From positions 124,001-188,000 of the forward strand of contig CAVYPA010000015.1 in NCBI GenBank assembly GCA_963770295.1: a stretch of DNA of 64,000 nucleotides. The letters run 5' to 3'. This stretch comes from AWTP1-13 sp963770295 (GTDB taxonomy: Bacteria > Pseudomonadota > Alphaproteobacteria > Rhizobiales > Hyphomicrobiaceae). A program made the translations under genes and the position numbers. Shown piece after piece: positions 32,730-41,625 of the stretch. The notes under the pieces are model-generated. The model searched no databases, was not told the DNA's origin, and worked only from the letters and a program-made list of their open reading frames with translations. The number at the start of each line of letters is the position of its first letter. The stretch's first letter is position 1.

Positions 32730-33896
32730 CTACTGCACTGCGACTTGCGGGTTCTTCACCGCCTCGAAGGTCTTGAACTCGATATTGAAGAGTTCGCCGC
32801 CGACCTTCTCAATGTTGCGCATATAGATGTTGTGAACGACATCACCCTTTTGATCGATGGAAGTCGGTCCGCGCGGGCTTTCCCATGTTGTCCCACGCAT
32901 TGCCGCGACCAAGGTGTCGCCGTCGCTGACCCCGTTGCTTTTGCGCAGCGCCTCATAGATCAGGTGCATGCCGTCGTAGCCGCTGACCACCATGAAGTTC
33001 GGACGCACGCCCTGATCCTTCTGGAACGCGGTGACGAATGCCTTGTTCATGGGGGAGGGGTGCGCCGCCGAATAGAAGTGAGCTGTGATCGTGCCGAGCA
33101 TGGCATCTCCCATGCTGGGCAGCAGCTCATCGTCGGCGATATCACCGGGTCCGATCAGTTTGATGCCGGCCTTGTCCATTCCCCGCTCCGCGAATTGCTT
33201 GCCAAGCGTGCCGGCTTGAGCCGATGGCACAAAGGCAAAGATGGCTTGCGGGTTGGCGTCACGAGCCCGCTGCAGGAACGGGGCGAAGTCGGGATTTTGC
33301 AGTGGAACCCGGATTTGCTCGACGATCTGACCGCCGGCGGCGAGATAGCGACTTTTGAACGTTGCCTCAGCCTCGTGGCCAGGGGAAAAGTCGGTGACGA
33401 AAGTTACGACCTTTGTCAGACCTTGCTGGACCGCCCAATCGGCCACCACGCCCGACGATTGCGCGAGCGTGCAGCTGGTGCGCACGAAATACGGTGACTT
33501 CTCGACCAAGGTGGATGTGCTGGCCAGCATGATTACCGTCGGCTTCTTGGCTTCTGTGATCAGCGCCGCGCTGGCAAGCAGATCACCGGTTATGCCGCCG
33601 GCAATGATGTTCACCTTGTCATTGACGAGGAGGTCCTGGATCAGCCGCTTGCCGACATCAAAAATCGTCGCGTCGTCCCGCACGATAAGTTCGAGCTTCT
33701 TGCCGGCGACAATATCGCCGTGCTCTCGCATATAGAACCTGGCTCCGGCGACCACCTGTTTGCCTGCGGCAGCGAGCGCGCCCGTGAGCGGCATGACCAT
33801 GCCGACCTTCACTGTTTCCTGGGCCATGGCAGCATCGGCGGCAGCCGAGAGACTGGCGACGACGGCAAGGCTCTTGAGAAGGCAATTGATCTTCAT
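32730..33896 (-). CDS. Periplasmic ABC substrate-binding protein, LivK type (orphan)
   Basis: A 388-residue protein from ATG 33896 (a second ATG two codons upstream is too close to GGAG). Signal peptide at residues 1-25 (LLKSLAVVASLSAAADAAMA, then QETVKVG). The type-I binding fold follows: VGMVMPLTGALAAAGKQVVA, LELIVRDDATIFDVGKRL, VNIIAGGITGDLLASAA and VVSGYDGMHLIYEALRKS. No permease or ATPase genes are nearby. Its pairing with a downstream ring hydroxylase and a divergent LysR regulator suggests an aromatic ligand, as for many Bradyrhizobium and Rhodopseudomonas proteins of this type; that is inference. Confidence 0.88.
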   Translation of the reverse strand: MKINCLLKSLAVVASLSAAADAAMAQETVKVGMVMPLTGALAAAGKQVVAGARFYMREHGDIVAGKKLELIVRDDATIFDVGKRLIQDLLVNDKVNIIAGGITGDLLASAALITEAKKPTVIMLASTSTLVEKSPYFVRTSCTLAQSSGVVADWAVQQGLTKVVTFVTDFSPGHEAEATFKSRYLAAGGQIVEQIRVPLQNPDFAPFLQRARDANPQAIFAFVPSAQAGTLGKQFAERGMDKAGIKLIGPGDIADDELLPSMGDAMLGTITAHFYSAAHPSPMNKAFVTAFQKDQGVRPNFMVVSGYDGMHLIYEALRKSNGVSDGDTLVAAMRGTTWESPRGPTSIDQKGDVVHNIYMRNIEKVGGELFNIEFKTFEAVKNPQVAVQ

Positions 33897-33921
33897 CGGC
33901 ATTTCTCCAGGCTGCAGTCAT

Positions 33922-33936
33922 TGAACGGACAGTTCA
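33922..33936. promoter_or_regulatory. Candidate operator between binding-protein and LysR genes
   Basis: TGAAC and GTTCA form a perfect 5-bp dyad around five bases in the divergent intergenic region, 26 bases before the binding-protein start. Confidence 0.4.
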
Positions 33937-34022
33937 GCGTTGCAAGTGTGGCCTCGGCTCCTGTAATTGTGAAGTTCGTATTCGTGACAGGGACGTAGTC
34001 ATTTGGCTAAGGGGTATCCGGC

Positions 34023-34961
34023 ATGGATTGGATCGATCGGGCGGGCCGGCGGGTGAGGTTGCGGGATCTTCACATCGTCCTTGCGGTTGCCGAGGCAGGG
34101 AGCATGTCCAAAGCGGCCGCGCGGCTTGCAGTCTCGCATCCTGTCGTATCCAAGACGATCTCGGATCTCGAGCACACTCTCGGTGTGCGGCTCTTCGATC
34201 GCGCAGCCCACGGGGTGGAACCGACGGCATATGGACAGGCTCTGCTAAAATGCGGTGTCGCCGTGTTTGACGAGATGCGCCAGGGCATCAAGCAGATCGA
34301 GTTCCTTGACGACCCCACCTCAGGCGAGTTGCGCATTGGTTGTCCCGACATCATCACTGCAGGCTTGCTGCCCGCGATCATTGAACGGTTCTCGCGTGAC
34401 TATCCCAAGGTGCGCTTCCACGTCGTCCACGCCAACACCGCCGTTATGCAGGTGCAAGAGCTGCGCCACAGGACTGTGGAGCTTCTATTCGGGCGAACTC
34501 CCTTGCCCGTCGCTGACGAAGACTTGGCCGTCGAAACACTTTTCGATGAGCCCTTCGTGGCAGTGGCGGGCGCACACAGCAAGTGGGCGCGTCGCCGAAG
34601 TCTCGAACTGCGCGATCTTGTGCAAGAGCCCTGGGTTTTGCCTCCTTACGACAGCGTCCCCGGTGTTCTCATCTTGGAGATTTTTCGCACAGCCAAACTG
34701 CAACCTCCGATTCCCAGCCTGGCGACATTATCAGTTCAGCTCTCCACCAATCTGATCGCCGCGGGTAACTACATAGGGATCTTGCCGCGCTCGGTCGCGC
34801 ACTATACCCGCAGGGTCGGCTTGAAGATTTTGCCCGCCCGCCTGGCCGATCAACGGTTAGCGGTTGGAAGCATCACCGTGAAAAATCGGTCGCTGAGCCC
34901 ACTTGCATCGTTGTTCCTTGATCGGGCGCGGCAAGTTGTCGGCGAACTCCAACGGGCCTAG
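34023..34961 (+). CDS. LysR-family transcriptional regulator
   Basis: A 312-residue protein. The HTH is SMSKAAARLAVSHPVVSKTI, then LEHTLGVRLFDRAAHGVEPT, and the effector domain from GELRIGCPDIITAGLLPAII through PWVLPPYDSVPGVLILEIF to GILPRSVAHYTRR. The form matches the GbpR/PcaQ-like LysR regulators that control aromatic or sugar-acid catabolism. It is divergent to the binding-protein/monooxygenase pair and probably activates it in response to the pathway substrate. Full length, no defects. Confidence 0.92.
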   Translation: MDWIDRAGRRVRLRDLHIVLAVAEAGSMSKAAARLAVSHPVVSKTISDLEHTLGVRLFDRAAHGVEPTAYGQALLKCGVAVFDEMRQGIKQIEFLDDPTSGELRIGCPDIITAGLLPAIIERFSRDYPKVRFHVVHANTAVMQVQELRHRTVELLFGRTPLPVADEDLAVETLFDEPFVAVAGAHSKWARRRSLELRDLVQEPWVLPPYDSVPGVLILEIFRTAKLQPPIPSLATLSVQLSTNLIAAGNYIGILPRSVAHYTRRVGLKILPARLADQRLAVGSITVKNRSLSPLASLFLDRARQVVGELQRA

Positions 34962-35049
34962 TTCAAGTGCGGCTGTGGGCAGGGAGCCGGAGGAGCAGTA
35001 CGTCGGCTCCGACCGTGAGTGCGTGTTTCGAGCCATGTGACAAAGCCAC

Positions 35050-35485
35050 CTAAAGGCCAGCGTGGACTGAGGCGGATGCGGCTCTTGCCGAGCGCGCATT
35101 ACGGATTGCCCAGATGGTAAGCGACACTCCGATGATCGCCGGCAGGGTGACAGCTGGAAAGTCGCGCGCAAGGACGGAGGGTGAGCAGATACCGACCGCC
35201 ACCTCCCAGAAGTGGAAGAAGGCGTGGCCGAAAAGCCAGAGGGTCGGGCCGGCCCAAAGCAAAAACGCGCAACTGCGGTCGTGCCGCCCCTCCTAGGAAG
35301 GCGGCGCCGAGAAACAGGAAGATCAAGCCGATGTCGCGGAGGAAATGCTGGTTGAAAGGTCCTGTGGAGGTGACGCCAGGTACCGTAAAGTACCAATTCT
35401 CGGGCGCCACCAACATGAAGATGCCGTTGGCTGCCAAAGCGAGGCCGAACAGCACGGCCACGCTAAGCCACAGGGATTTCGGCAT
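35050..35485 (-). pseudogene. Four-helix membrane protein split by a one-base frameshift
   Basis: From ATG 35485 the frame reads MPKSLWLSVAVLFGLALAAN then IFMLVAPENWYFTVPGV and FLRDIGLIFLFLGAAFLGG, but after RPQLRVF it turns into nonsense. In the next frame the protein continues as LLWAGPTLWLFGHAFFHFWE, then AVGICSPSVLARDFPAVTL and AIIGVSLTIWAIRNA, stop at 35050. Joined, this is a normal small polytopic protein of about 145 residues. The shift falls at the run of five A residues (five T on the coding strand) at 35261-35265; removing one restores the frame. It lies 10 bases after the NmrA-like gene, so they form an operon. It may be a true mutation, a phase-variable tract or a sequencing error. 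Confidence 0.8.
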
Positions 35486-35495
35486 CTCAATTCCC

Positions 35496-36236
35496 TCATT
35501 TGCGAGGTGCGGAGCGACTGAGCCAATCTTCAAAGCGGATCGAGCCGAGGCGCGGATTGTCGCCGGCGGTGAGGGATTGATCGTCGATCTCTGCGCCGAA
35601 GTAGCGGGCATGGGTGCGCGGATCCTGGTTTGCCCTCAAGTAGCGCCGGGCAAGCTGGTCGAGAGGTAGCCGCTCGGGACCGGCTATCTCGATCGTGCCG
35701 TTGACCGGCGCGCCAAGTGTCGCATCGGCAAGCGCTGCGACCACGTCATCGGAGGCGATGGGCTGCAGAAGAGCCGGTGATAGGCGAACCGTTTGGCCGA
35801 CGGTGCTGGACTGGGCAATGCCTTTCAGGAACTCGAAAAACTGCGTTGAGCGCACGATCGTATAGGGAATCTTGGAGGCCTTGATCAGGTTCTCTTGTGC
35901 CAACTTCGCGCGCAAGTAACCGCTGTCCGGAAGTCGGTCGGCGCCGACCACGGACAGCGCAACATGATGTCTCACTCCAGCCGTCGCTTCGGCGGCAAGA
36001 AGGTTACGGCCCGCGGTTTGGAAGAAGTCTAAGACCGCCCGATCCTCAAAGGAAGGCGAGTTCGCCACGTCGACGACGACCTGAGCGCCTGCGAGTGCGT
36101 CGGCCAATCCCTCACCCGTGAGGGTATTGACGCCCGAATCGGGTGACGCCGCCACGACCTCATGGCCCTTCTGACGAAGTCTGCTCACAAGCTTCGTTCC
36201 GATGAGCCCGCTGCCTCCAATGACCACGACCTTCAC
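35496..36236 (-). CDS. NmrA-like NAD(P)-binding atypical SDR
   Basis: A 246-residue protein. I choose GTG 36236 because GGAGG lies five bases upstream; an ATG at 36248 overlaps that ribosome site. The dinucleotide motif is VVVIGGSGLIGTKLVSRL, followed by RQKGHEVVAASPDSGVNTLT, then VVVDVANSPSFED and HHVALSVVGADRLPDSGYLR with a YxxxK-like YLRAKLAQEN. The C-terminal half (PVNGTIEIAGPERLPLDQLA) is that of the YtfG/QorB and NmrA-type atypical SDRs, which act on quinones or sense redox. It is the first gene of an operon with the frameshifted membrane protein. Confidence 0.88.
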   Translation of the reverse strand: MKVVVIGGSGLIGTKLVSRLRQKGHEVVAASPDSGVNTLTGEGLADALAGAQVVVDVANSPSFEDRAVLDFFQTAGRNLLAAEATAGVRHHVALSVVGADRLPDSGYLRAKLAQENLIKASKIPYTIVRSTQFFEFLKGIAQSSTVGQTVRLSPALLQPIASDDVVAALADATLGAPVNGTIEIAGPERLPLDQLARRYLRANQDPRTHARYFGAEIDDQSLTAGDNPRLGSIRFEDWLSRSAPRK

Positions 36237-36898
36237 GACGCCCTCCATTCGACAACGGCTGGCTGGAAGCCTGCAGGCCCCACGTCAGGCCCACATGCTC
36301 TTGAGTGTTCCGCCTGATGAAGGTGAGTAGATCGGCGTCGACCTGATCCTGATGTGATGAGGCCGTGCGGGCGCCCCGGATAGTCGGTGTCCTTTGCGCC
36401 GTGATCATTCGCGCCGACTTTTGCGGCCGATCCTACAGCAGTGAGAGCCCGCCTTGAGGCTTCGTCGCTGCCAGAGGACGTGGGCAACGAAGGAGCGCCG
36501 CCGCGCATTGTTGCGGGAGATATTGCCACCTCAAATCAGGAGAAACCCTGGAGAGCGATATGCAGAACTATTGGATCGCAGATCGCGAGTGTTGACGGCA
36601 GCTACTTACAGGAGAGGCCCAATCGTGTGCTGGGCCGAGCGGGTCCACCGCCCCGGTACATCGGACAATCATCCGTCGGTTAACCTGCTGGTATGGCACG
36701 CACAAGTCGCACAAGGACTGCCGCCCGCGGCCGAGCCCCGCACGGGTGACAGACAAGCGCGAGCTGGAAGGTGGGTGGCTCGCTTGTGCTTTCTTCATCC
36801 CGCTATTTGGCGTGCTGCGTTACGGTCATCGTGTCGGAGCGCCGTTGGACAGGCCGGCGTGACTGGCGTGCCCCCGACCACCGGTCGTGGTCGCATCC
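36237..36898. other. Gap without a recognisable gene
   Basis: About 660 bases. Overlapping frames on both strands are arginine- and proline-rich without domain matches. A plus-strand frame of 177 codons runs through it into the antisense of the methyltransferase gene and looks spurious. Confidence 0.4.
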
Positions 36899-37669
36899 TC
36901 ACGGCAGCCTTTGACAACTATAAGCGGCTGTTACGTAAGGCAGTGTCACTTCGCTCTTGCCAGCAAGATCAGGCGTGCTTGCGATGAGCTGCCGTACCTG
37001 CGCGGCGATGCTAAGCCGCTGTGCCGCCGGCAACGCCGCAATGAAGCTGGTCGAAAGCACACGATCAATGATGACATGTTCGGGTGGACCGGTGTGGCCG
37101 TGCAAGAAGCGCGTTTCGGAAAGCGGAGAGAAGCCAGCAGCTGGAAATACCTTTCGCCACTCTTGCGTGTGAAACCGAGGGGCGTCGCCCTCATGGGCGT
37201 CAAAGATTCGCCTCAGCTCGGAAACCCACTGCACGCTTTCGTCGCGGATGTTCCAGACCAGACCGAGAATGCCGCCCGCCTTCAAGACCCTACGGATTTG
37301 GTCGAGAGCCTCTGCGCTGGCGAACCAGTGAAAGGACTGCGCGCAGACGACGGCATCGACGGAGGCGTCAGCTAGCGGGATATCCTCGGCAGAGCCTTGC
37401 TTCGCTTCGATTCCTGGATGGCCATCCAGCAACTGCACGAGCATTGCGGCAACAGGCTCTACGGCAATGACGGTTGCTTCGGTACGGCGCAGATGCGGTA
37501 GGAACTTTCCGGTGCCAGAGCCAAGGTCGAGCGCGGTCTTGCCTTTGCGCAGGGCCAAATCACCACGCAGCCATGTATCCACCTCTGGCGGATACTGGGG
37601 CCGACCCTTTTCATAATGGGCTGCTGCTACCGAGTAACCCTCAGCCGCTGAGTGGTGAATGTCGGGCAC
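36899..37669 (-). CDS. Class I SAM-dependent methyltransferase
   Basis: A 256-residue protein starting at GTG 37669 with GGAG eight bases upstream. The opening AAEGYSVAAAHYEKGRPQYP is the usual lead of the Methyltransf_11/25 family. Motif I is ALDLGSGTGKFLPHL, motif II IAVEPVAAML, motif III QGSAEDIPLADASVDAVVCA, then FHWFASAEALDQIRRVLKAG. The QSFHWF block is typical of a widespread group of bacterial methyltransferases of unknown small-molecule substrate. The last residues (AYSCQRLP) differ slightly from relatives. It stands alone. Confidence 0.9.
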   Translation of the reverse strand: MPDIHHSAAEGYSVAAAHYEKGRPQYPPEVDTWLRGDLALRKGKTALDLGSGTGKFLPHLRRTEATVIAVEPVAAMLVQLLDGHPGIEAKQGSAEDIPLADASVDAVVCAQSFHWFASAEALDQIRRVLKAGGILGLVWNIRDESVQWVSELRRIFDAHEGDAPRFHTQEWRKVFPAAGFSPLSETRFLHGHTGPPEHVIIDRVLSTSFIAALPAAQRLSIAAQVRQLIASTPDLAGKSEVTLPYVTAAYSCQRLP

Positions 37670-38151
37670 CTCTGCGTCTCCGCCGAACAGACCCTCAGAC
37701 CCGCCGCGAGTTGTTGTCCCCAGAGCTTATGGCACTCGCTACGCCTGAATATGGCACTCTTTCACCGGCTTGGCTCGGCGGTCGGCGCGCCGGACTGCAG
37801 AAGTTATATGCACGGGACTTAACGCGGTGCTGGCACGAGGGACGTCGACCCGAAGCCGCCTTCGGCCGGATGCAGTTCCGCTCCCGCCGCGGAAAAGGTG
37901 GGCAATCGGAGCCGAGGCCGCACCCGCGCTGAATGAAATCCCCGTCTTCTTGCATTGTGACGACGCCAGTCGTAGGGCGCGCGCTGCCACTTCGCGCGGA
38001 GATTGTTCGCCACAGCGACGACAAGGGCAAAGCAGAGTCCCCGCCCATCTCCACTTTATACATATGGCGCACAAGGCACTTGCTTCAAGCCCTGGCTCCT
38101 GCCGTAGAACGGCCAGCCTCAGTCAAAACCACGGCAATGGGGGTCACGCAA
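37670..38151. other. Gap without a recognisable gene
   Basis: About 480 bases. A long plus-strand frame continuous with the hydroxylase gene starts at 37770 but its first 184 codons have no homology-like features and are probably untranslated. Confidence 0.4.
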
Positions 38152-38325
38152 ATGCGAATGTTGGTGCCGACGTACGGATTGTGTGGGGACGTCGAACCGC
38201 TGGTGGAACTCGTGGACCAGTCGCTCGGATTCGGTTGGGAGGTGTGGGCGGGCACATCGCCGAACTTGGCGGAGCCGCTGCCCGGTGGCGGCCTGCCGCA
38301 AGCGCCGACCGGAGCGTCGCGATGA
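38152..38325 (+). CDS. Truncated MGT-type glycosyltransferase N-terminus, coupled to the hydroxylase
   Basis: A 57-residue frame: MRMLVPTYGLCGDVEPLVEL, then WEVWAGTSPNLAEPL and PQAPTGASR. This is the first beta-alpha-beta unit of UDP-glycosyltransferases of the macrolide/vancomycin type (MRxLxxTYGSRGDVEPLVAL, then the VRVCAPPDFAE block). A normal protein of the family has about 400 residues; everything after the first 55 is missing. A G-run eight bases before the ATG could serve as ribosome site. Its stop overlaps the hydroxylase start as ATGA (38322-38325), so translation of this stub may drive the hydroxylase. It may be a fusion-deletion remnant retained as a leader. Confidence 0.55.
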   Translation: MRMLVPTYGLCGDVEPLVELVDQSLGFGWEVWAGTSPNLAEPLPGGGLPQAPTGASR

Positions 38326-39788
38326 CCGGCCATGCGGTGGTGATCGCCGGAGGCGGTCCGACAGGGCAGATGTTGGCAGGCGAGTTGGCGTTGGCGGCGG
38401 TCGACGTTGCCATCGTCGAGCGCCGCCCCAGCGCCGACCTAACCGGTTCGCGCGCTGGCGGCTTGCACTCACGCACCATCGAGGTATTCGATCAGCGTGG
38501 TATCGCTGATCGGTTCCTCTCGCAGGGACAAGTGGCCCAAGTGGCGGGGTTTGCCTGGATCCGTTTGGACATCAGCGATTTTCCCACCCGGCATAACTAC
38601 GGGCTGGGGCTGTGGCAGAAGCATATCGAGCGCATCCTCGCCGGCTGGGTCGGCGAACTGGCGGTGCCGATCTATCGCGGACGCGAGGTGACGGGTTTTG
38701 CGCAGGATGACGCCGGCGTCGTCGTCGAGCTGTCGGATGGCCAGTCGCTGCGGGCGGAATATCTCGTGGGTTGCGACGGCGGACGTAGTCTGATCCGCAA
38801 GGCAGCCGGCATCGAGTTTTCGGGGTGGGACCCGACCACCAGCAGCCTGATCGCCGAGGTAGAGATGGCCGCGGCGCCGGAATGGGGCATCCGCCGCGAC
38901 GCCGTCGGCGTCCATGTCCTCAGTAGGCAGGAGGATGGGGGGCCGGTGCGGGTGATGGTGACCGAACAGCACGTCGGACTGTCCGGCGAACCCACCCTGC
39001 GCGATCTCAGCGAGGCGCTCATCGCCGTATACGGGACCGATTATGGGATCCACAGTCCCACCTGGATCTCCAGGTTCACCGACACGACACGGCAGGCCGC
39101 GACCTACCGCGACAGACGGGTCCTGCTGGCCGGCGACGCCGCACACGTGCATGCCCCGGACGGTGGACAGGGCCTCAACCTCGGTGTGCAGGATGCGGTG
39201 AATCTGGGATGGAAGCTGGCCCAGGTGGTCAAGCGGACATCTCCAGAAAGCCTCCTGGATACCTACCATGCCGAGCGCCACCCGGTCGCTGCCCGCGTGC
39301 TGCGCAACTCGATGGCGCAAGTCGCGCTTCGCCGCCCAGGCGAAGGCACGAAGGCCGTGCGCGACACCATTGCCGAGCTCCTCAGCATGGACGAGCCCCG
39401 CCGACGATTCGCCGCGATGATGTCGGCTCTGGACATTCGATATGATCTCGGCGAGGGGCACCCGTTGCTTGGGCGGCGAATGCCCGACCTCGATCTGGTC
39501 ACGGCCAACGGCCCGCTGCGGGTCTATGCCCTGCTGCACGATGCCCGGCCGGTTATGCTCAACCTTGGTGAGCCCGGCGAGCTTGACATCACGCCGTGGG
39601 CGGACCGGGTCCAGCAGATCGACGCGAGATATGCCGGTACGTGGGAGCTCCCCGTCCTTGGTGCGGTCATCGCACCCACCGCCGTGTTGATCCGACCCGA
39701 CGGGTATGTGGCTTGGGTGGGGGAGGCAACCCGGCTGGGACTCGCTCAGGCGCTAACCACTTGGTTTGGACCGCCTGCTGCGGGGTAG
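38322..39788 (+). CDS. FAD-dependent aromatic polyketide/rifampicin-monooxygenase-like hydroxylase
   Basis: A 488-residue protein from ATG 38322. The FAD site is VVIAGGGPTGQMLAGELALA; the GD motif reads RRVLLAGDAAHVHAPDGGQG then LNLGVQDAVNLGWKLAQVV; the middle domain contains YLVGCDGGRSLIRKAAGI. The C-terminal thioredoxin-like domain (about 380-488) includes HPLLGRRMPDLDL and VLIRPDGYVAWVG. This layout is shared by PgaE/CabE-type hydroxylases of aromatic polyketides and by Rox rifampicin monooxygenases, which inactivate the drug. In actinomycete and resistance contexts such enzymes sit with glycosyltransferases, and here a glycosyltransferase stub precedes it. The substrate cannot be fixed. 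Transfer from a GC-rich donor is possible. Confidence 0.88.
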   Translation: MTGHAVVIAGGGPTGQMLAGELALAAVDVAIVERRPSADLTGSRAGGLHSRTIEVFDQRGIADRFLSQGQVAQVAGFAWIRLDISDFPTRHNYGLGLWQKHIERILAGWVGELAVPIYRGREVTGFAQDDAGVVVELSDGQSLRAEYLVGCDGGRSLIRKAAGIEFSGWDPTTSSLIAEVEMAAAPEWGIRRDAVGVHVLSRQEDGGPVRVMVTEQHVGLSGEPTLRDLSEALIAVYGTDYGIHSPTWISRFTDTTRQAATYRDRRVLLAGDAAHVHAPDGGQGLNLGVQDAVNLGWKLAQVVKRTSPESLLDTYHAERHPVAARVLRNSMAQVALRRPGEGTKAVRDTIAELLSMDEPRRRFAAMMSALDIRYDLGEGHPLLGRRMPDLDLVTANGPLRVYALLHDARPVMLNLGEPGELDITPWADRVQQIDARYAGTWELPVLGAVIAPTAVLIRPDGYVAWVGEATRLGLAQALTTWFGPPAAG

Positions 39789-40200
39789 CGTGCGCGGTTC
39801 CAGATCATTGTCTGGGGGAGTAGTAGTGCCTCCGCCAGCCGATGCTGGTGGTGCTCAATCGGCCCCTTGAAGGGCAGGATTTCCCGGGCAGAGGGCGATG
39901 CCCCTCCCATTAGCCTAGCCATGACCGAGTGAGACAGCGCAGACCCCGCCAGGGAGGTGTTGCAATCGAAAGCCTGGCCGGACCTTGCGCCTGATGGCGC
40001 GAAGACTGCAAAAACCAAACGGCGCTCCATCGTCAGTTGAGCCGTAACCTGCGATGTTACGCGCGCCGAGCCCGGCTGCGGCCGAGCCATCGAAGCCTCG
40101 GACCTGCCCCTAAAAGCGGCCGAACCCAGTGAGAGCGTGCGTTGTCGCTCGCGGACGATTTCCGGAGTACCTTCAATTGCACCGTCATCTGGAGGCAGCC
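39789..40200. other. Gap without a recognisable gene
   Basis: About 410 bases before the LLM monooxygenase. Nothing supported besides that gene's ribosome site (GGAGG at 40191). Confidence 0.4.
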
Positions 40201-41301
40201 ATGCCAGCCCGTATCATCGGTATGATAGGCGTCGCTCCACCGAAGCAAGACTCGACCTTGCTTGTCATCGAGGGTGAGATTTCGCCTCCTTTTGTTGTGG
40301 AGTTTGCCCAAGCCCATGAGGCGGCGGGATTCGACATGGTCCTTGTTGGCTATTCATCGTCCTCCGCCGAGGGCTTTCTCGTGGCCATGCACGCGGCGGG
40401 TCGAACCGAACGGATGTCATATCTTGTTGCGCACCGGCCGGGCTTCGTCGCGCCCACTCTGTTCGCGCGCAAGGTCGCGACCTTTGACCAGCTGACCGGC
40501 GGTCGCCTTGCGCTCCACATCATCACTGGCAAGACCGACGCCGAGCAGGAGGGTGACGGCGACTTCACGCCGAAGGCGGAGCGCTATGAGCGGGCGCAGG
40601 AATATCTGCACCTCATGAAGCGCACTTGGACCGCCGACAGGCCTTTCGATTTTGCTGGTCGCTTCTACCGGGTCCGCGGCGCTCATTCCGATGTGCGTCC
40701 ACGGCAGAAACCACATCCGCAGATCATGTTCGGCGGCGCCTCCGAGGGCGCACTTGCCATGGGTTCAGCCGAGTGCGACGTGTTCGCCATCTACGCTGAG
40801 CCGCGCGCTACCACCGAGGAGCGCATTGCTGCATTCCGAGCCCGTGCCGCAAGGCATAACCGCACCGTCGGCTTCAATATGTCTGTTCGGCCGATTATTG
40901 CCGCCACGGAAGGGGCGGCGTGGGATAAGGCGAACCGCATCCTCGCCGGCATGACGGGTCGGCTCGGCTGGGCCCGACAGGAGGGCGTCCGCGCGCCGGT
41001 CGACAATGCGGGCCGCCGGCAATTTGCCTTCGCGCAAGACAAGGATGTGCACGATGAGAGGCTTTGGATGGGTATTACCAAAGCGACCGGTGCGCTCGGC
41101 AACACGTCCTGTCTGGTGGGTACCGCGGAGCAGGTCGCGGACGCGATGCTGCGTTACTACCGCCTCGGCGTCACGTCGTTCCTAATACGCGGCTTCGACC
41201 CTGTTGCCGACACCACCGAGTTCGGCCGCGAATTGATCCCGCGCATCAAAGTGGGGGCACTCGAAAGCGACAAACGTGCCACGTTTGTGCCGGCGCGATA
41301 G
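40201..41301 (+). CDS. LLM-class flavin-dependent monooxygenase (alkanesulfonate-monooxygenase-like)
   Basis: A 366-residue protein from ATG 40201 with GGAGG upstream. It is a luciferase-like TIM barrel: VEFAQAHEAAGFDMVLVGYS, AHRPGFVAPTLFARKVATFD, then QLTGGRLALHIITGKTDAEQ, the signature of the SsuD group. Further blocks are ERYERAQEYLHLMKRTWT, PQIMFGGASEGALAM and the late Arg in SFLIRGFDP. SsuD-type enzymes use FMNH2 to release sulfite from alkanesulfonates; relatives act on other sulfonates, nitriloacetate or dibenzothiophene. No flavin reductase or ssu transporter is adjacent, so sulfur scavenging is likely but not shown. Confidence 0.88.
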   Translation: MPARIIGMIGVAPPKQDSTLLVIEGEISPPFVVEFAQAHEAAGFDMVLVGYSSSSAEGFLVAMHAAGRTERMSYLVAHRPGFVAPTLFARKVATFDQLTGGRLALHIITGKTDAEQEGDGDFTPKAERYERAQEYLHLMKRTWTADRPFDFAGRFYRVRGAHSDVRPRQKPHPQIMFGGASEGALAMGSAECDVFAIYAEPRATTEERIAAFRARAARHNRTVGFNMSVRPIIAATEGAAWDKANRILAGMTGRLGWARQEGVRAPVDNAGRRQFAFAQDKDVHDERLWMGITKATGALGNTSCLVGTAEQVADAMLRYYRLGVTSFLIRGFDPVADTTEFGRELIPRIKVGALESDKRATFVPAR

Positions 41302-41625
41302 CTCGTAGCTCCGAACATGGAGCGAATTGTCGGGAGGCGACGGGGACTGGCTGCGCTCGGAGGGCGAACCGACGCCGTCGCTGAGGACGAGCGCACGGAG
41401 CGTATTTGCTAACCGCGGACGTGAGGGCGCGCTGTCCAATTGCATTAAGAATGGCATTACTTGTGCCTGGGCAAGCTGGCGGCCGGCGCCCGCGTTCGCG
41501 GCCTGGAGTTACGCAGCCTGCGCTATCCGACGGTTTGCTGACGGAGTTTCCGATTGTCGGGTCGAGCTCCGCAGCGCTGCAACGCCTCCAACATCGGTTG
41601 GGAACAAGACTGCCATCCGAGCATT
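41302..41625. other. Gap before the GH13 pair
   Basis: About 320 bases, no supported gene. A regulator for the GH13 genes is not present here. Confidence 0.4.

Noticed and set aside
36454..36987. 177-codon plus-strand frame
   Set aside because: Low-complexity, runs into the antisense of the methyltransferase gene; no ribosome site or family.
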